The position numbers and the translations under genes are program-made. A model generated the notes under the pieces. That model was not told the DNA's origin. It was given only the letters and a program-made list of their open reading frames with translations, and did not search any database. A DNA stretch of 64,000 nt, taken from the NCBI GenBank assembly GCA_963576565.1, contig OY755044.1, forward strand, positions 55,523,783 through 55,587,782. Direction: 5' to 3'. The stretch is from Aspidapion aeneum. Its lineage: Eukaryota > Arthropoda > Insecta > Coleoptera > Brentidae. This document shows, piece after piece, positions 1 through 10,013 of this stretch (position 1 is its first letter; each line of letters begins with the position of its first letter).

Positions 1-444
1 GTGGCTTAACGGTTGCTCCACCCACATTTCATTGCAGCCGAAATTGGCACTTGGTACGTCGTTCGTTTTGATTCAAAAATCGAAATTTGTTTAAATAATA
101 GTTATTTGTTTAAATAATATGTTATAGTTATTCAAAACAACAAAAGTGCTTGTGAGTTAAATGCTTTATTCTTATTTAACAGGTAAACAAACACATCTAG
201 TAGAATTAGTATTTACCTGTAAATAATAAGAGAAGCGGTAGTAGGTACAAGTTGTTTTGTGTGCATTTATTTTGGGAGAAAAATCGCGACCTAGGATAAC
301 AGCTGTTGATAAGTTTTTGCGTTTATTCGAGAAATCGATAATAAAATATATGCGTGTTGGACTCTTTTGGACTGATTAAAGTCAATAGGGGTCAAGTGTT
401 AGTTTTATTCCTTTTAAATATTTTTTATTTTTTTAATTAACAAT

Positions 445-1498
445 ATGTCGTTAAAAAAGCTTGAGAATCAACGCAAAGTTTCAATATCTCGTATTACGGA
501 AACGTATAACTTGGGAACAAAAGCTAAATCAGATAGTTCTTCCTTGCCAATTTTTAAGGCGTTTTACGAATCGTTAGATGATCACTATGAACAATTTAAA
601 AACATTCATAATGACATCATAGGTCTCTTGAAAGACGACGACGATGATGAATTCGAAGTACAGGACAAAATTAGGAAAGATACGGATCTATTCTACCACC
701 AAGCTAAAGTTCTTTTTTCGAGTTTAGGTTCCGATTCAGTTCATTCAAATTTTACCCCCGCAACTTCACACTATTCACGTAGCGATGATCTGGGCCCTTT
801 AAAGGTACCTTGCTTTAATGGAAACGTAAAAAAGTGGCCAACCTTTTACGATGTTTATTCTTGTTTGGTTCACGAAAACTCTAATTATTCCGATATAAGG
901 AAATTTCAACATTTGCTAACCTTCCTTGAGGGCGAACCACTTAATATTTTAAGCTCTATAAAATTAACGGCTACTACTACTACTACTACTACTAAGTAAT
1001 TACGCAATCGCCTGGAAGGTATTAACAGATCGCTATCAAAATAAAAGACTTTTAGCCAGTACCTACTGGAACTCAATCTACTATGCAAATTCTTTAAAGG
1101 GAAACCAGTCAGCAAAGGATCTTAGAGTCTTGGTAGATACCTTTTCCGAGAATATTGCGGCGCTCGAAAATCTTGAATTTCCAGTAACGTCGTGGGGTTT
1201 TTGTTTATTTTCAACTTTATTATCAAAAATCGATCAAACCACAAGAACCGCTTTCGAATTAAAGTATAGTACTACCGAGATTCCAACATATCAAAATCTA
1301 ATTCAGTTTCTTATTAACCAATGCCGTGCTCTTGAAACAGTACAGCTATCTCCCCAAAATACGCAAATGCAACCTTCGACTTCAAAACAGCAAAAACCAA
1401 ATTATTCGAATTCTAGTAACCAAAAATATAATTCTTATTCAAATAATCAGTACAAATCAAGCCCTCCATCAAATTTTTTAGCGCATAGTAGCAAATAA
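445..1498 (+). pseudogene. gag: BEL/Pao gag, N-terminal and capsid part, frameshifted
   Basis: The ATG at 445 opens a gag frame with the charged N-terminus and the LKVPCFNGNVKKWPTFYDVY region typical of the DUF1759 gag domain of BEL elements. The frame breaks near 985 at a run of ACT triplets (about 970-993) that ends in AAG TAA. Gag-like sequence resumes at once in the next frame (NYAIAWKVLTDRYQNKRLL) and stays open to 1498. A second +1 shift near 1485 leads to the zinc-knuckle frame. Gag would form the virus-like particle shell. I infer that the triplet run is a later expansion of ordinary threonine/asparagine codons. Not functional as it stands unless two frameshifts are tolerated. Confidence 0.75.
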
Positions 1499-4400
1499 AC
1501 AATCCAATATTCAATTTCGACAAAACCAACAACCCTATAAGTGCAAATTATGCAATAATTCTTTTCATCCACTCTCGCAGTGTGGTGTTTTTATTTCCAA
1601 ATCTCCTTCAGATCGTTTTACTTATGTAAAACAACAATCGTTATGTATCAACTGTTTACGTTCAAATCATCAAGTAATTGACTGCAGTAGTACCTACAAC
1701 TGCAGGGTATGTCGACATAGGCACCATAGTCTTATTCATCTATCGCAATTGACAGATTCAATCCGTCAGAATTCAAGTCAATCCTTTGTTAATTCAAACC
1801 AAAATTCAAATCAAAATTCGAACTTAAATCAAAGTTTTAATCCAAATCAAGTGGCCGTGCCTAGCACAGGCACAAACTTATCGTATCAGAATTCAAATTC
1901 AAGTCTTAGCCAACAGAACCCTAGTTTTGTTCAACCCAGTTCAAATTCAATTCAAATCAATTCGAATCCAAATACATCTACAAATCAATACTCTTCGTTA
2001 TCCACCTTGACGCCCCGTACGACAGTGCTTCTAGCGACTATAAAATTAGAGGTACTCGATAGTCGGGGTAACTACCAACCTGTCCGAGCACTTCTGGACA
2101 GCGGTAGCCAAGCTAACCTGATAAGCGAAGCTTGTCTTAATAGGTTAGGCTTGCCAAGAAACAAAATTTCGATCCCTGTTCTGGGACTAAATCAATCTTC
2201 ATCGGCCACTAACGGCATTTCTACTTGCACTATTCGAGCCCTAGGCCAACAAGAGCCTACCTTTTCTATTCAAGTCTTCGTTTTACCGAAACTCTGTTCG
2301 AATATGCCCTCAGTACAGGTAGATTCATCCAATTGGAGTCATATTTCAAATCTAAAGCTTGCAGATAATCAATTTTACAACCCTGGTCCAATTGACTTAC
2401 TCTTAGGTGCACAACTTTACACAGAAATCGTCCAATCAGGACGAATTCCAGGACCTCACGGCCTACCCTCCGCTTTTGAGACAGTTTTTGGGTGGGTCTT
2501 GATGGGCCAAACTCAAAACATAAATATTTCACCTCAAGTCAATTCTTACTTTACTTCCTGTGAGCAGTCTCTCGACTTTAATATTCGCAGATTTTGGGAA
2601 CTAGAATCAATTAAGTCAAAAACGTTTCTCTCACCCGAAGAAAAAAGATGTGAAGAGATTTTCCAAAAAACTACCACTAGAGATATTTCGGGCCGATTTA
2701 CTGTAAATTTGCCTTTTCGTCACATTGACCCTCCTGACCTAGGAGACACATATTCAGTGGCCTATCGTCAATTTTTTTCTCTTGAATCTCGCTTAATAAA
2801 AAATTCAAATTTCTATAGTATGTACTCGGATTTTATGAGAGAATATCTCAAAAACGGGCACATGTCTTTAATTCCAAGATCCGAACCTAGACCTCAGTTA
2901 TGTTCTTATTTACCACATCACGGAGTCCTTCGTCTTGACAAATCAACGACTAAACTCCGGGTGGTTTTCAACCCCTCGATTAAGGGTTCGAAAGGCCTAA
3001 GCATGAACGAAACTCTTTTAATAGGACCAAAATTACAAGCCGATATTTCCGAAATTCTATTAAAATTCAGATTTTATTCTATCGTATTTTTGACTGATAT
3101 AAAACAGCACTTTTTACAAATTCAAATTAATCCAATTCATCGGGACTACCAAAGGCTACTTTGGCGATTTGATCCCAATGAACCCCTGCAGGAATACAGG
3201 CTTAATACAGTGACGTTTGGTGTTAGTTCAAGTCCCTATTTAGCTATGAGAACTCTTAGAGAACTAGCCATCCTGGAGGCTAAGAATTATCCTGAAGCAT
3301 CCCAGGTCCTTTTGAATAACATTTTCATGGACGATATTTGCTGTGGAGCTAACTCTCTAGAAGGTGCTTTATCACTTCAAAAGGATCTCATAGCGTTGCT
3401 TAAATTGGGAAAATTTGAATTAAGAAAATGGGCATCAAATAATCCGAAACTTCTTTCACATTTGTCGCCCGCTGATTGTCAGATCCCTGTTACCTTTGAA
3501 GACGATTCTTCAACATCGATTAAGGTGTTGGGCCTTCAGTGGCACCCTTCTAGAGATACTTTTACCTATTCTTGTACCCCTTGTGAAAAACCTTGCACCA
3601 AAAGGAATATTTTATCGGCTATCGCTAAAATTTGGGATCCTGTAGGTTTCTTATCGCCTGTTTCATTTTTAGCCAAAGTGATTATGCAAAAACTTTGGTT
3701 ATGTAAAACTGATTGGGATGAAATACCCCCCGATCCAATCAAAACTCTTTGGAATCAATTCAATAATCAATTAACCACTCTTTCGAATCTTTGTATACCT
3801 AGACATATTTTTTCGAATAATATTCAACGATGTCAATTGCTAGGTTTCTGCGATGCATCCGAGCTAGGATACGCTTCTTGCGTATACGTTCGCGTCGAAT
3901 TACCAAATAAAATTATCAAAACTGCTCTAGTCATGGGCAAGTCAAGGGTTGCTCCCTTACACACTATTTCAATCCCACGTTTGGAACTACTTGGAGCTAC
4001 TCTATTAGCTGATTTACTCGAACTAGTTATTCGCACCTATTCATCATTACTCGTAATTGATGAAATTCTTGCGTTCTCGGACTCACAGGTCACGCTTCAT
4101 TGGGTCACATCTTCACCTCACAAGTGGAAGACCTTTGTGGCAATCCGCGTAAGTCGTATTCAAGAAACAATCCCCGAAGTCCCATGGTATCACATTACTT
4201 CACTCGAGAACCCTGCCGACTGCGCTAGCAGAGGGTTGTCGCCCAATAACTTAATAAATCACCCTCTTTGGTTTCACGGCCCTCCATGGATTACCTTGCC
4301 CACTACGGAGTGGCAAATTCAAAGGTTTATAAATGAACGTTCTTTGGGAGTTCCAGACGAGGTTCTCAAAGAAGAAAAACCGGAAAATTCAGTGGTGCTG

Positions 4401-5882
4401 ACGGCAGAAATTCAAAATCAAAACTTTTTTGATAGATTAATCGATAAAATATCCAATTTAAATACCATTCAAAAAATCATTTGTCATTTTCTAAGACTTA
4501 TTCACAATCGAAAACCCTCAGTTGACCCTTTATCCGGCGTTTTTTCCGCTTTTGAACTACACAAGGCTCTACTTGTTTTAGTTAAAAGGGTCCAAGAAGA
4601 GTGTTTTTCGGATATCATTCAAAAAATTCAAAATACTCAGCTATTACCTAAGCCGTTTCGCAAACTCGCGCCCTTTTTGGACGAATTGGGTTTCCTTAGA
4701 GTGGGCGGACGCTTACGGCATTCTAAACTCTCCTTTGAGGCAAAACATCCCTTATTATTGCCGAAATCTCATAGATTAACCCAATTGATCATTATTCAAA
4801 CTCATAACGAAAATTTACATCCCGGAATAAACACAGTCCAATACTTAATTCGTCAAAGGTTTTGGATTATGTCATCACGTCGAGCTATTCAGAGGGTTTT
4901 ATTGCAATGTATTCCCTGCTTTCGCTTAAAACCAAAACCGTATACTCCGTACATGTCGGATTTACCTTCTTTTAGAACGTCACAATTAAAATGTTTTTCA
5001 CACGTTTTCTTAGACTATGCAGGCCCAATCAAAACCTTTGTAGGTCAGAGACGTCGTGGAGCACAAGTTGGTAAATCATATATTGCAGTCTTTGTCGATA
5101 CTTCTGTCAAAGCAATCCATATCGAGCTTGTTTCGGATTTAACCACAGAGGCGTGCATCGCTGCGTTACGACGCTTTGTCGCTAGACGTGGCACTTGTGT
5201 CCAAATCACAAGTGATAGAGGCTCAAACTTTGTTGGGGCTATTAAGGAGCTCCATAATCTTTCGAAATTAGCTTCTGAGAGCTTAAAAATCAAATGGTGT
5301 CTTAATAGTCCGGGAGCCCCCCACCTAAATGGTCTAGCAGAAGCAGGAGTCAAATCTATAAAAACACATTTGTATCGGGTCATCGGTGACCAGATTCTAA
5401 CCTTCGAAGAGCTCTATACTCTCCTCGCCCAAATAGAGGCATTACTCAATTCTCGACCCCTTTGTGAGCAAAGCTCTGACCCAAACGATCTTACGTCTTT
5501 GACTCCGGGTCATTTCCTCACAATAGAACCCCTTAATTCGTGCCCTGATCCTGACCTTTCTACCCTTAAAGTTAATACCCTTAAGCGTTGGCAACTTATC
5601 CAACGAATTCATGCCGATTTCTGGAAGCGTTGGAAACTCGAGTACTTAAATACTTTACAACAGCGTTCTAAGTGGTCGGACCCCTCGGTTGAAATCAAGC
5701 TAGATACGCTTGTATTAATTAAGGATGAAACTAGGCCGCCATTACACTGGTTGCTGGGTAGAATAGTATCTGTACATCCTGGTCGGGATAATCACATTCG
5801 AGTTGCTACTGTTAAAACACAACACGGACTTTTCACTCGTCCCGTGGTCAAGTTGTGCCCACTACCTTTAGATGCGCACTAA
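1482..5882 (+). CDS. pol: BEL/Pao gag zinc knuckles plus Pol polyprotein
   Basis: The frame is open from 1482, after an upstream stop, to 5882. It begins with three nucleocapsid knuckles at about 1539-1740: CKLCNNSFHPLSQC, CINCLRSNHQVIDC and a CX2CX4HX4H variant. Next come an Asn/Gln/Ser-rich linker, an aspartic protease (LLDSGSQANLI, about 2089), RT with the first Asp in LTDIKQHF and the FMDD catalytic box at 3324-3335, RNase H (CDASELGYA, about 3848), the H2C2 integrase zinc finger (HPGINTVQYL, then CIPCF) and the integrase core with LDYAGP, TSDRGSN and the catalytic Glu in NGLAEAGVKS. A DUF5641-like tail (LHWLLGRIVSVHPGR) ends it. All catalytic residues I can identify are present, which is rare in this window. 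There is no ATG near 1482; it is presumably translated as a fusion from gag. Confidence 0.9.
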   Translation, partial: RIVANKQSNIQFRQNQQPYKCKLCNNSFHPLSQCGVFISKSPSDRFTYVKQQSLCINCLRSNHQVIDCSSTYNCRVCRHRHHSLIHLSQLTDSIRQNSSQSFVNSNQNSNQNSNLNQSFNPNQVAVPSTGTNLSYQNSNSSLSQQNPSFVQPSSNSIQINSNPNTSTNQYSSLSTLTPRTTVLLATIKLEVLDSRGNYQPVRALLDSGSQANLISEACLNRLGLPRNKISIPVLGLNQSSSATNGISTCTIRALGQQEPTFSIQVFVLPKLCSNMPSVQVDSSNWSHISNLKLADNQFYNPGPIDLLLGAQLYTEIVQSGRIPGPHGLPSAFETVFGWVLMGQTQNINISPQVNSYFTSCEQSLDFNIRRFWELESIKSKTFLSPEEKRCEEIFQKTTTRDISGRFTVNLPFRHIDPPDLGDTYSVAYRQFFSLESRLIKNSNFYSMYSDFMREYLKNGHMSLIPRSEPRPQLCSYLPHHGVLRLDKSTTKLRVVFNPSIKGSKGLSMNETLLIGPKLQADISEILLKFRFYSIVFLTDIKQHFLQIQINPIHRDYQRLLWRFDPNEPLQEYRLNTVTFGVSSSPYLAMRTLRELAILEAKNYPEASQVLLNNIFMDDICCGANSLEGALSLQKDLIALLKLGKFELRKWASNNPKLLSHLSPADCQIPVTFEDDSSTSIKVLGLQWHPSRDTFTYSCTPCEKPCTKRNILSAIAKIWDPVGFLSPVSFLAKVIMQKLWLCKTDWDEIPPDPIKTLWNQFNNQLTTLSNLCIPRHIFSNNIQRCQLLGFCDASELGYASCVYVRVELPNKIIKTALVMGKSRVAPLHTISIPRLELLGATLLADLLELVIRTYSSLLVIDEILAFSDSQVTLHWVTSSPHKWKTFVAIRVSRIQETIPEVPWYHITSLENPADCASRGLSPNNLINHPLWFHGPPWITLPTTEWQIQRFINERSLGVPDEVLKEEKPENSVVLTAEIQNQNFFDRLIDKISNLNTIQKIICHFLRLIHNRKPSVDPLSGVFSAFELHKALLVLVKRVQEECFSDIIQKIQNTQLLPKPFRKLAPFLDELGFLRVGGRLRHSKLSFEAKHPLLLPKSHRLTQLIIIQTHNENLHPGINTVQYLIRQRFWIMSSRRAIQRVLLQCIPCFRLKPKPYTPYMSDLPSFRTSQLKCFSHVFLDYAGPIKTFVGQRRRGAQVGKSYIAVFVDTSVKAIHIELVSDLTTEACIAALRRFVARRGTCVQITSDRGSNFVGAIKELHNLSKLASESLKIKWCLNSPGAPHLNGLAEAGVKSIKTHLYRVIGDQILTFEELYTLLAQIEALLNSRPLCEQSSDPNDLTSLTPGHFLTIEPLNSCPDPDLSTLKVNTLKRWQLIQRIHADFWKRWKLEYLNTLQQRSKWSDPSVEIKLDTLVLIKDETRPPLHWLLGRIVSVHPGRDNHIRVATVKTQHGLFTRPVVKLCPLPLDAH

Positions 5883-6103
5883 ACTCCCAAGCAACTTCTT
5901 TTGTTTCGTGTGTCGTTATCTAGAATATATATATATATATATATTTTTTTTTTCATTTTTTTTCCTTTTTGATCTATAAACCTAAAACGGATTTTAATAA
6001 CCTACCCTTTAAGGTTTTGAATTAACTTATATTTTTTTTTTATAAAGCCATTTGTTTATTCAATTAATCTCAATGCAAAACTTCGTTTTAAGTGGGCGGA
6101 AAA
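5883..6103 (+). other. BEL 3' untranslated stretch with (TA)n, T-runs and polypurine tract
   Basis: Non-coding. It holds a TA dinucleotide run at about 5924-5943 followed by long T-runs, then the purine block AGTGGGCGGAAA (6091-6102) next to the inferred LTR start. Its place between the pol stop and the LTR is as expected for plus-strand priming. Confidence 0.6.
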
Positions 6104-6594
6104 TGTTCGTGCAACTTTAATTTTAAATTCAAATTTTGCGCCAAATTCCCGTATTCGGAAAACCCACACAATTTCAATTTGATTGGCACAAGCAAAACGC
6201 CAGCGCCATCTACGAAAAATGAATCTGCGCAAAAAGGCGTAACCAAAAAAGATTCGTCTGTCGTATTCTATCGAGATCACCACGCAGCATGGTGATAAAT
6301 TCTATTAACCAAAAAATCCAATAACATTCTTAGAAAATCAAACTAAACCATTACACAAACAAGTGATTCTAGTGTAGATCGACTGCAACGACTGGGCCAG
6401 CGAGAGGAGCTCCTCTGGACGACGGAAGCAACTGAAAAGGTGAGTGCCAATCCTCTATATTGTCTTTGTGTGGCTCGGAAAAATTAATATTTTTACATCG
6501 TCCTTTTAAGGATTTTTGCACCCAGATTTTATAAAACGACCAGCGCGCTTACAGTCCCGCAGCTCTACCAACCTCAAACCTTAAATCAGCAACA
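6104..6594 (+). repeat. Probable BEL 3' LTR
   Basis: It starts TGTTCGTGC right after the polypurine tract and could end at ACA near 6594, giving about 490 bp, normal for BEL LTRs. It holds a consensus 5' splice donor, AAG|GTGAGT, at 6437-6445. Without the 5' LTR in the window neither boundary can be confirmed; the right end is the weaker. Confidence 0.5.
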
Positions 6595-6864
6595 GTTTTA
6601 AATATCGAAATGATATGGAACACACCTAACACATAAATGAGAAATGTTGTTTGTTTTGTTTTTTGATTGATCCTCGATTTTGCTTATACTGAATGACCAC
6701 GCGGCAGTAGACCCGTTACCATAGCAGCGGAACGAAAACAGGTACTGCGCCGATACCGAAGGTCGAACGACTTTCTCTCGTTTCAATACGATGGGAAAAA
6801 TTCAAGGCCGCCTTCTTTTCGGCGTGAAAATAAATGGCCGACTTATTAATACCGTCGTATGGAG
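6595..6864. other. Unassigned spacer
   Basis: No gene, RNA or repeat recognised between the presumed LTR end and the next repeat. Short open frames here show no domain signal. Confidence 0.5.
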
Positions 6865-7331
6865 TAAAGCCCGCGGTTAGAAAAACGATAACTGCAATGG
6901 ACTGTAAATATTTTAATCAATGAAAGCGCGAACAAACATAAATATAATGATATGAAATTATGAAATAATCAAACGTCCATAGGTTAATTGTTGGTGCCAC
7001 ACAACGGCAATCAGAAACAAAGCACTCACCAGTTTGCAGCCAATTTCTCCACTTCTAAGGGGCCCCTATCTGGATCTAATGATGTCACCATGTAGCTGAA
7101 GGGCTGAAGTTTCTAGTTCTATGCTTCAGTACACCAAAATCGAGCACTTTCAGGTGTAGATATTTGAAATAGTTGGAGAACGAAATTAACACGCCATTTC
7201 TCGAGGCGATTGACAAAGGATCTCACTGATTGTTGGTGCGCATGTCCAAATGCGTGAAATGCACTCTGTCCTTCATCCAATTGTGTGGTTTTAAAAATTT
7301 AAAAACAACCGCGAAATTTAGCGGGACCTAA
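6865..7331. repeat. Dispersed hAT-like repeat, copy 1
   Basis: About 465 bp closely matching 30979-31445 in the same orientation. Shared landmarks are AACGATAACTGCA, GAAAGCGCGAACAAACATAAA and the block around GTTTGCAGCCAATTTCTCCA. The ends are TAAAGCCCGCGG and GCGGGACCTAA, weakly inverted to each other. No target duplication is visible for this copy. Non-coding; family assignment rests on the second copy. Confidence 0.7.
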
Positions 7332-7411
7332 CATACCAATAATTAATGATATTTGCTTTAAATATTTTTTATTTTAAATTTATTGAGTATCTATTTTTAT
7401 TTGTGTTAAAT

Positions 7412-8531
7412 GGGTAGAGGACAATTCGCCGCGGCCGATTCGCCGCGGGACAATTCGCCGCCGGCCAATTTGCCGCGGGGACAATTCGCTGCGAGATTTT
7501 TTATTTTATGATGTTACCATTGGCAATTGTTTAAACAGTTTTATTTAGCTTGACTTCATATAATATATTTGTTTATTTGTTTCATCACAACTTTTTAAAA
7601 ACTTTTCCAACTAGGTATTTGGGGTTAGTATACAATTCAACAATTTTTTCTTATAGAAAAATAAATAAAATGGCGTATCCAAAATGGCGGATTTTCCCAT
7701 TTATGAACCGATTTGCATCAAACTCGGAACTTTGAGATCTTTCAGGTCGCTAATTATTATTTTTAACTTAATTTTAAAAAATCAAAGTGGCGGTTCCACA
7801 ATGGCGCACTTTCTTTTTTATAAACCGATTTGCCTCAAACTTGAAGCATCGCGGCGCCTAAGGTAACATAAAAAATACAATTTTTGATTTAAATTTTAAA
7901 ACCTGAAAATGGCGGGTTCCTCGGGGCCTAGGCCCCCCAAGCCTAAGATTTTTTTAGATATTTTTCACATATTGCATGAATAAAAAGATTAAAGAGTATA
8001 AAATTCGTGAGACTTCTTCCCCTCCCAGAGAAATCAGCCGCACTCCCAATTTTAAGACAAATCGGTTTATAAACAAGAAAGTGCGCCATTGTGGAACTGC
8101 CATTTTGATTTTTTTAAATTTTAGTTAAAAATATTAATCACCGACCTAAAAGATCTCAAAGTTCCAAGTTTGATGCAAATCGGTTCATAAATGGGAAAAT
8201 ACGCCATTTTCATTGTTTTAAATTTAAGTCAAAAATTGTATTGAGTTACCCTAGGCGCCGTGATGTTTCAAGTTTGAGGCAAATCATTTCATAAATAGGA
8301 AAATTCGCCATTTTATTTATTTTTCTAATAAAAAAAAAAATTTAATTATATTATACTAACCACCAAATAACTAGTTGGAAAAGTTTGAAAAAGTTATGAT
8401 CAAACAAATACACAAATATATTATATGAAGTCAAGCTAAATAAAACTGTTTAAAAAAATATCTCGCGGCGAATTGTCCCCGCGGCGAATCGGCCGGCGGT
8501 GAATTATCCCGCGGCGAATTGTCCCATCCCC
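7412..8531. mobile_element. Foldback (MULE-type) element, copy 1
   Basis: Flanked by the perfect 9-bp direct repeat GTGTTAAAT (7403-7411 and 8532-8540). The ends are GGGTAGAGGACAATTCGCC and its imperfect inverse. Each end carries a subterminal array of about five degenerate 14-16 bp units built on GACAATTCGCCGCGG. The inverted arms continue inward for roughly 450 bp per side (for example TTCATATAATATATTTG on the left and its complement near 8415), so most of the 1,120 bp can fold on itself. No transposase. The 9-bp duplication and long repetitive arms fit the foldback group, which belongs to the Mutator-like (MULE) superfamily. The centre contains GGCCCCCCAAGCCTAAGA-type sequence shared with the hAT MITE at 32019. 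Confidence 0.8.
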
Positions 8532-8540
8532 GTGTTAAAT

Positions 8541-10002
8541 ATGTGTGTAGTTGACTAAATGTTATTTATGTTTGACTTATATCAAAGATATACAGGGTGT
8601 TTGAACTAAAAGGTAACATAGGTGCTTTTAAGTATTTTTTGTCCGAATACTTCGAATTTGAAAAAAGCCTCAAATCGATCCTAATTGAAAAGGGGACGCT
8701 TTTTGCTATCTTGAAATTTTACTAGCACGCGCTGCCTTTAAAGGGTTAAGCTATATTTTGAATAGGGACTTTTGTTTTTGCAATAAAATAAAATAAAATG
8801 AGAAGCAAAAGTCGGGTTTTTAATATTTTTTAAATTTTTTCTTAGAAAAGTACATATTGCTGTAACTCCTTTTTTATTGGGAGTAGAAAGTTTAAACAAA
8901 ACATGTGAAACTGCAATAATTTTTGTCAGTAACTCACTATATACAGGTTATGTGAATGAAGCCACCAGAATGAAAGGTGCAATTTAAAAAGTAAAAAAAC
9001 AAAAATTTTGTGTGCAGCAGAAGTGTAAACTTCAACAAGGCGAAATCAATAATACTGGCCTTCATCTGCATCATCATATTCCTCGCTATATGTTCCTCTC
9101 ACAGTTAATCGACTCGAGCCGACTTCACCCGAATGAGCGTTATATAGCCGAGCCTGACGGCTCAGTTCAATTCACTACCAACAAAACCTGCTAAACGCAC
9201 CTAAAGAAGTTTACAATTCAAAAATAATGTAGTATTTTGGTTTAAAAACAGTGACCTAATTCTTGCACCTTGTATATAGTATAAGATACCCCAAAAAAAG
9301 CTGTTACAGCGCTTGAAATGGCCATAATTTACCAATTCAACCTGTTTGAGTCTGAGGTTCATTCTCTCAAAAATAACCGAGTTACAGGGATATTGCAATT
9401 CTAAAAAATTACCCCATATAATGTTTTTTGTTTTTTTTATTTATATAATTTTGGAAACATATATTTTTAAGAAATCAAATTTTTTAAATTTTAACATGGT
9501 TGAAAAGAATGTCTTTTCAACCTAAAAAAAGTATATAAACTGTACTATATCATTTAATCCAATTTCCCTAATGAAAATATAAGGGACCCATGTATGCCTC
9601 GCGGAGGTGCTTATTACAAAAATGTTAAAATAGTTAAAATGTATCCCCCCTGCAAATAAAAATAACGTGTTCATTTCTTCGTGCAAAAAGGTGGTGAGAG
9701 TATTCCAAGTTCACCCGTGAAAGGAAAATTTCGCTCAGCTCACTCAACCACGGAAGCGTTTTTTTCGAAAATAGAATAGATATGTTTTGGGTGAGAATCA
9801 CTCACGCCGCACAGTTTTCTCGCTAGGTGATGAAGCGGTCAAAAGTCATTTTCTTATTAATAAAGAAAATTTTAGGGATTTTTTTTTGTTTCGTCAGTTG
9901 TTTTCTTAGTTTAACTTATTGCATACCTATTATATTTTTTAATATTTATACTGCGCAAGTGCAAACACCTAGGGGATATGACATATTCCGAACGCCAAAT
10001 AT
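8541..10002. other. Non-coding stretch with possible short TIR element
   Basis: No gene seen. TATACAGGGTGTTTGAACT (about 8588) and the inverse of CACCTTGTATA (about 9265) look like degenerate termini of a roughly 690-bp element, but no duplication is clear. The rest is AT-rich single-copy-looking DNA. Confidence 0.4.
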
Positions 10003-10013
10003 TTTCAATATCA

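Larger units (their letters stand above)
1..6594 (+). mobile_element. BEL/Pao LTR retrotransposon, 5' LTR outside window
   Basis: The order gag, CCHC knuckles, aspartic protease, RT, RNase H, integrase and a C-terminal DUF5641-like domain is diagnostic of the BEL/Pao superfamily. The leader (1-444) precedes gag and pol ends at 5882. A purine run AGTGGGCGGAAA at 6091-6102 looks like the polypurine tract and is followed by TGTTCGTGC, a plausible 3' LTR start. The 5' LTR must lie upstream of the window, so LTR identity and the target duplication cannot be checked. The primer-binding site is not certain; TTGGCACTTGG near 46-56 is one candidate. Gag carries two frame disruptions, pol none. The right boundary at 6594 is a guess from an ACA end. 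Confidence 0.85.

Noticed and set aside
9012..9194. 60-codon open frame with a His-rich start
   Set aside because: Short, no domain, no support for expression; similar frames are expected by chance in this much sequence.
8588..9275. A defined mariner-like element between CAGGGTGT-type ends
   Set aside because: The ends match poorly and no TA or other duplication is clear; kept only as a note.
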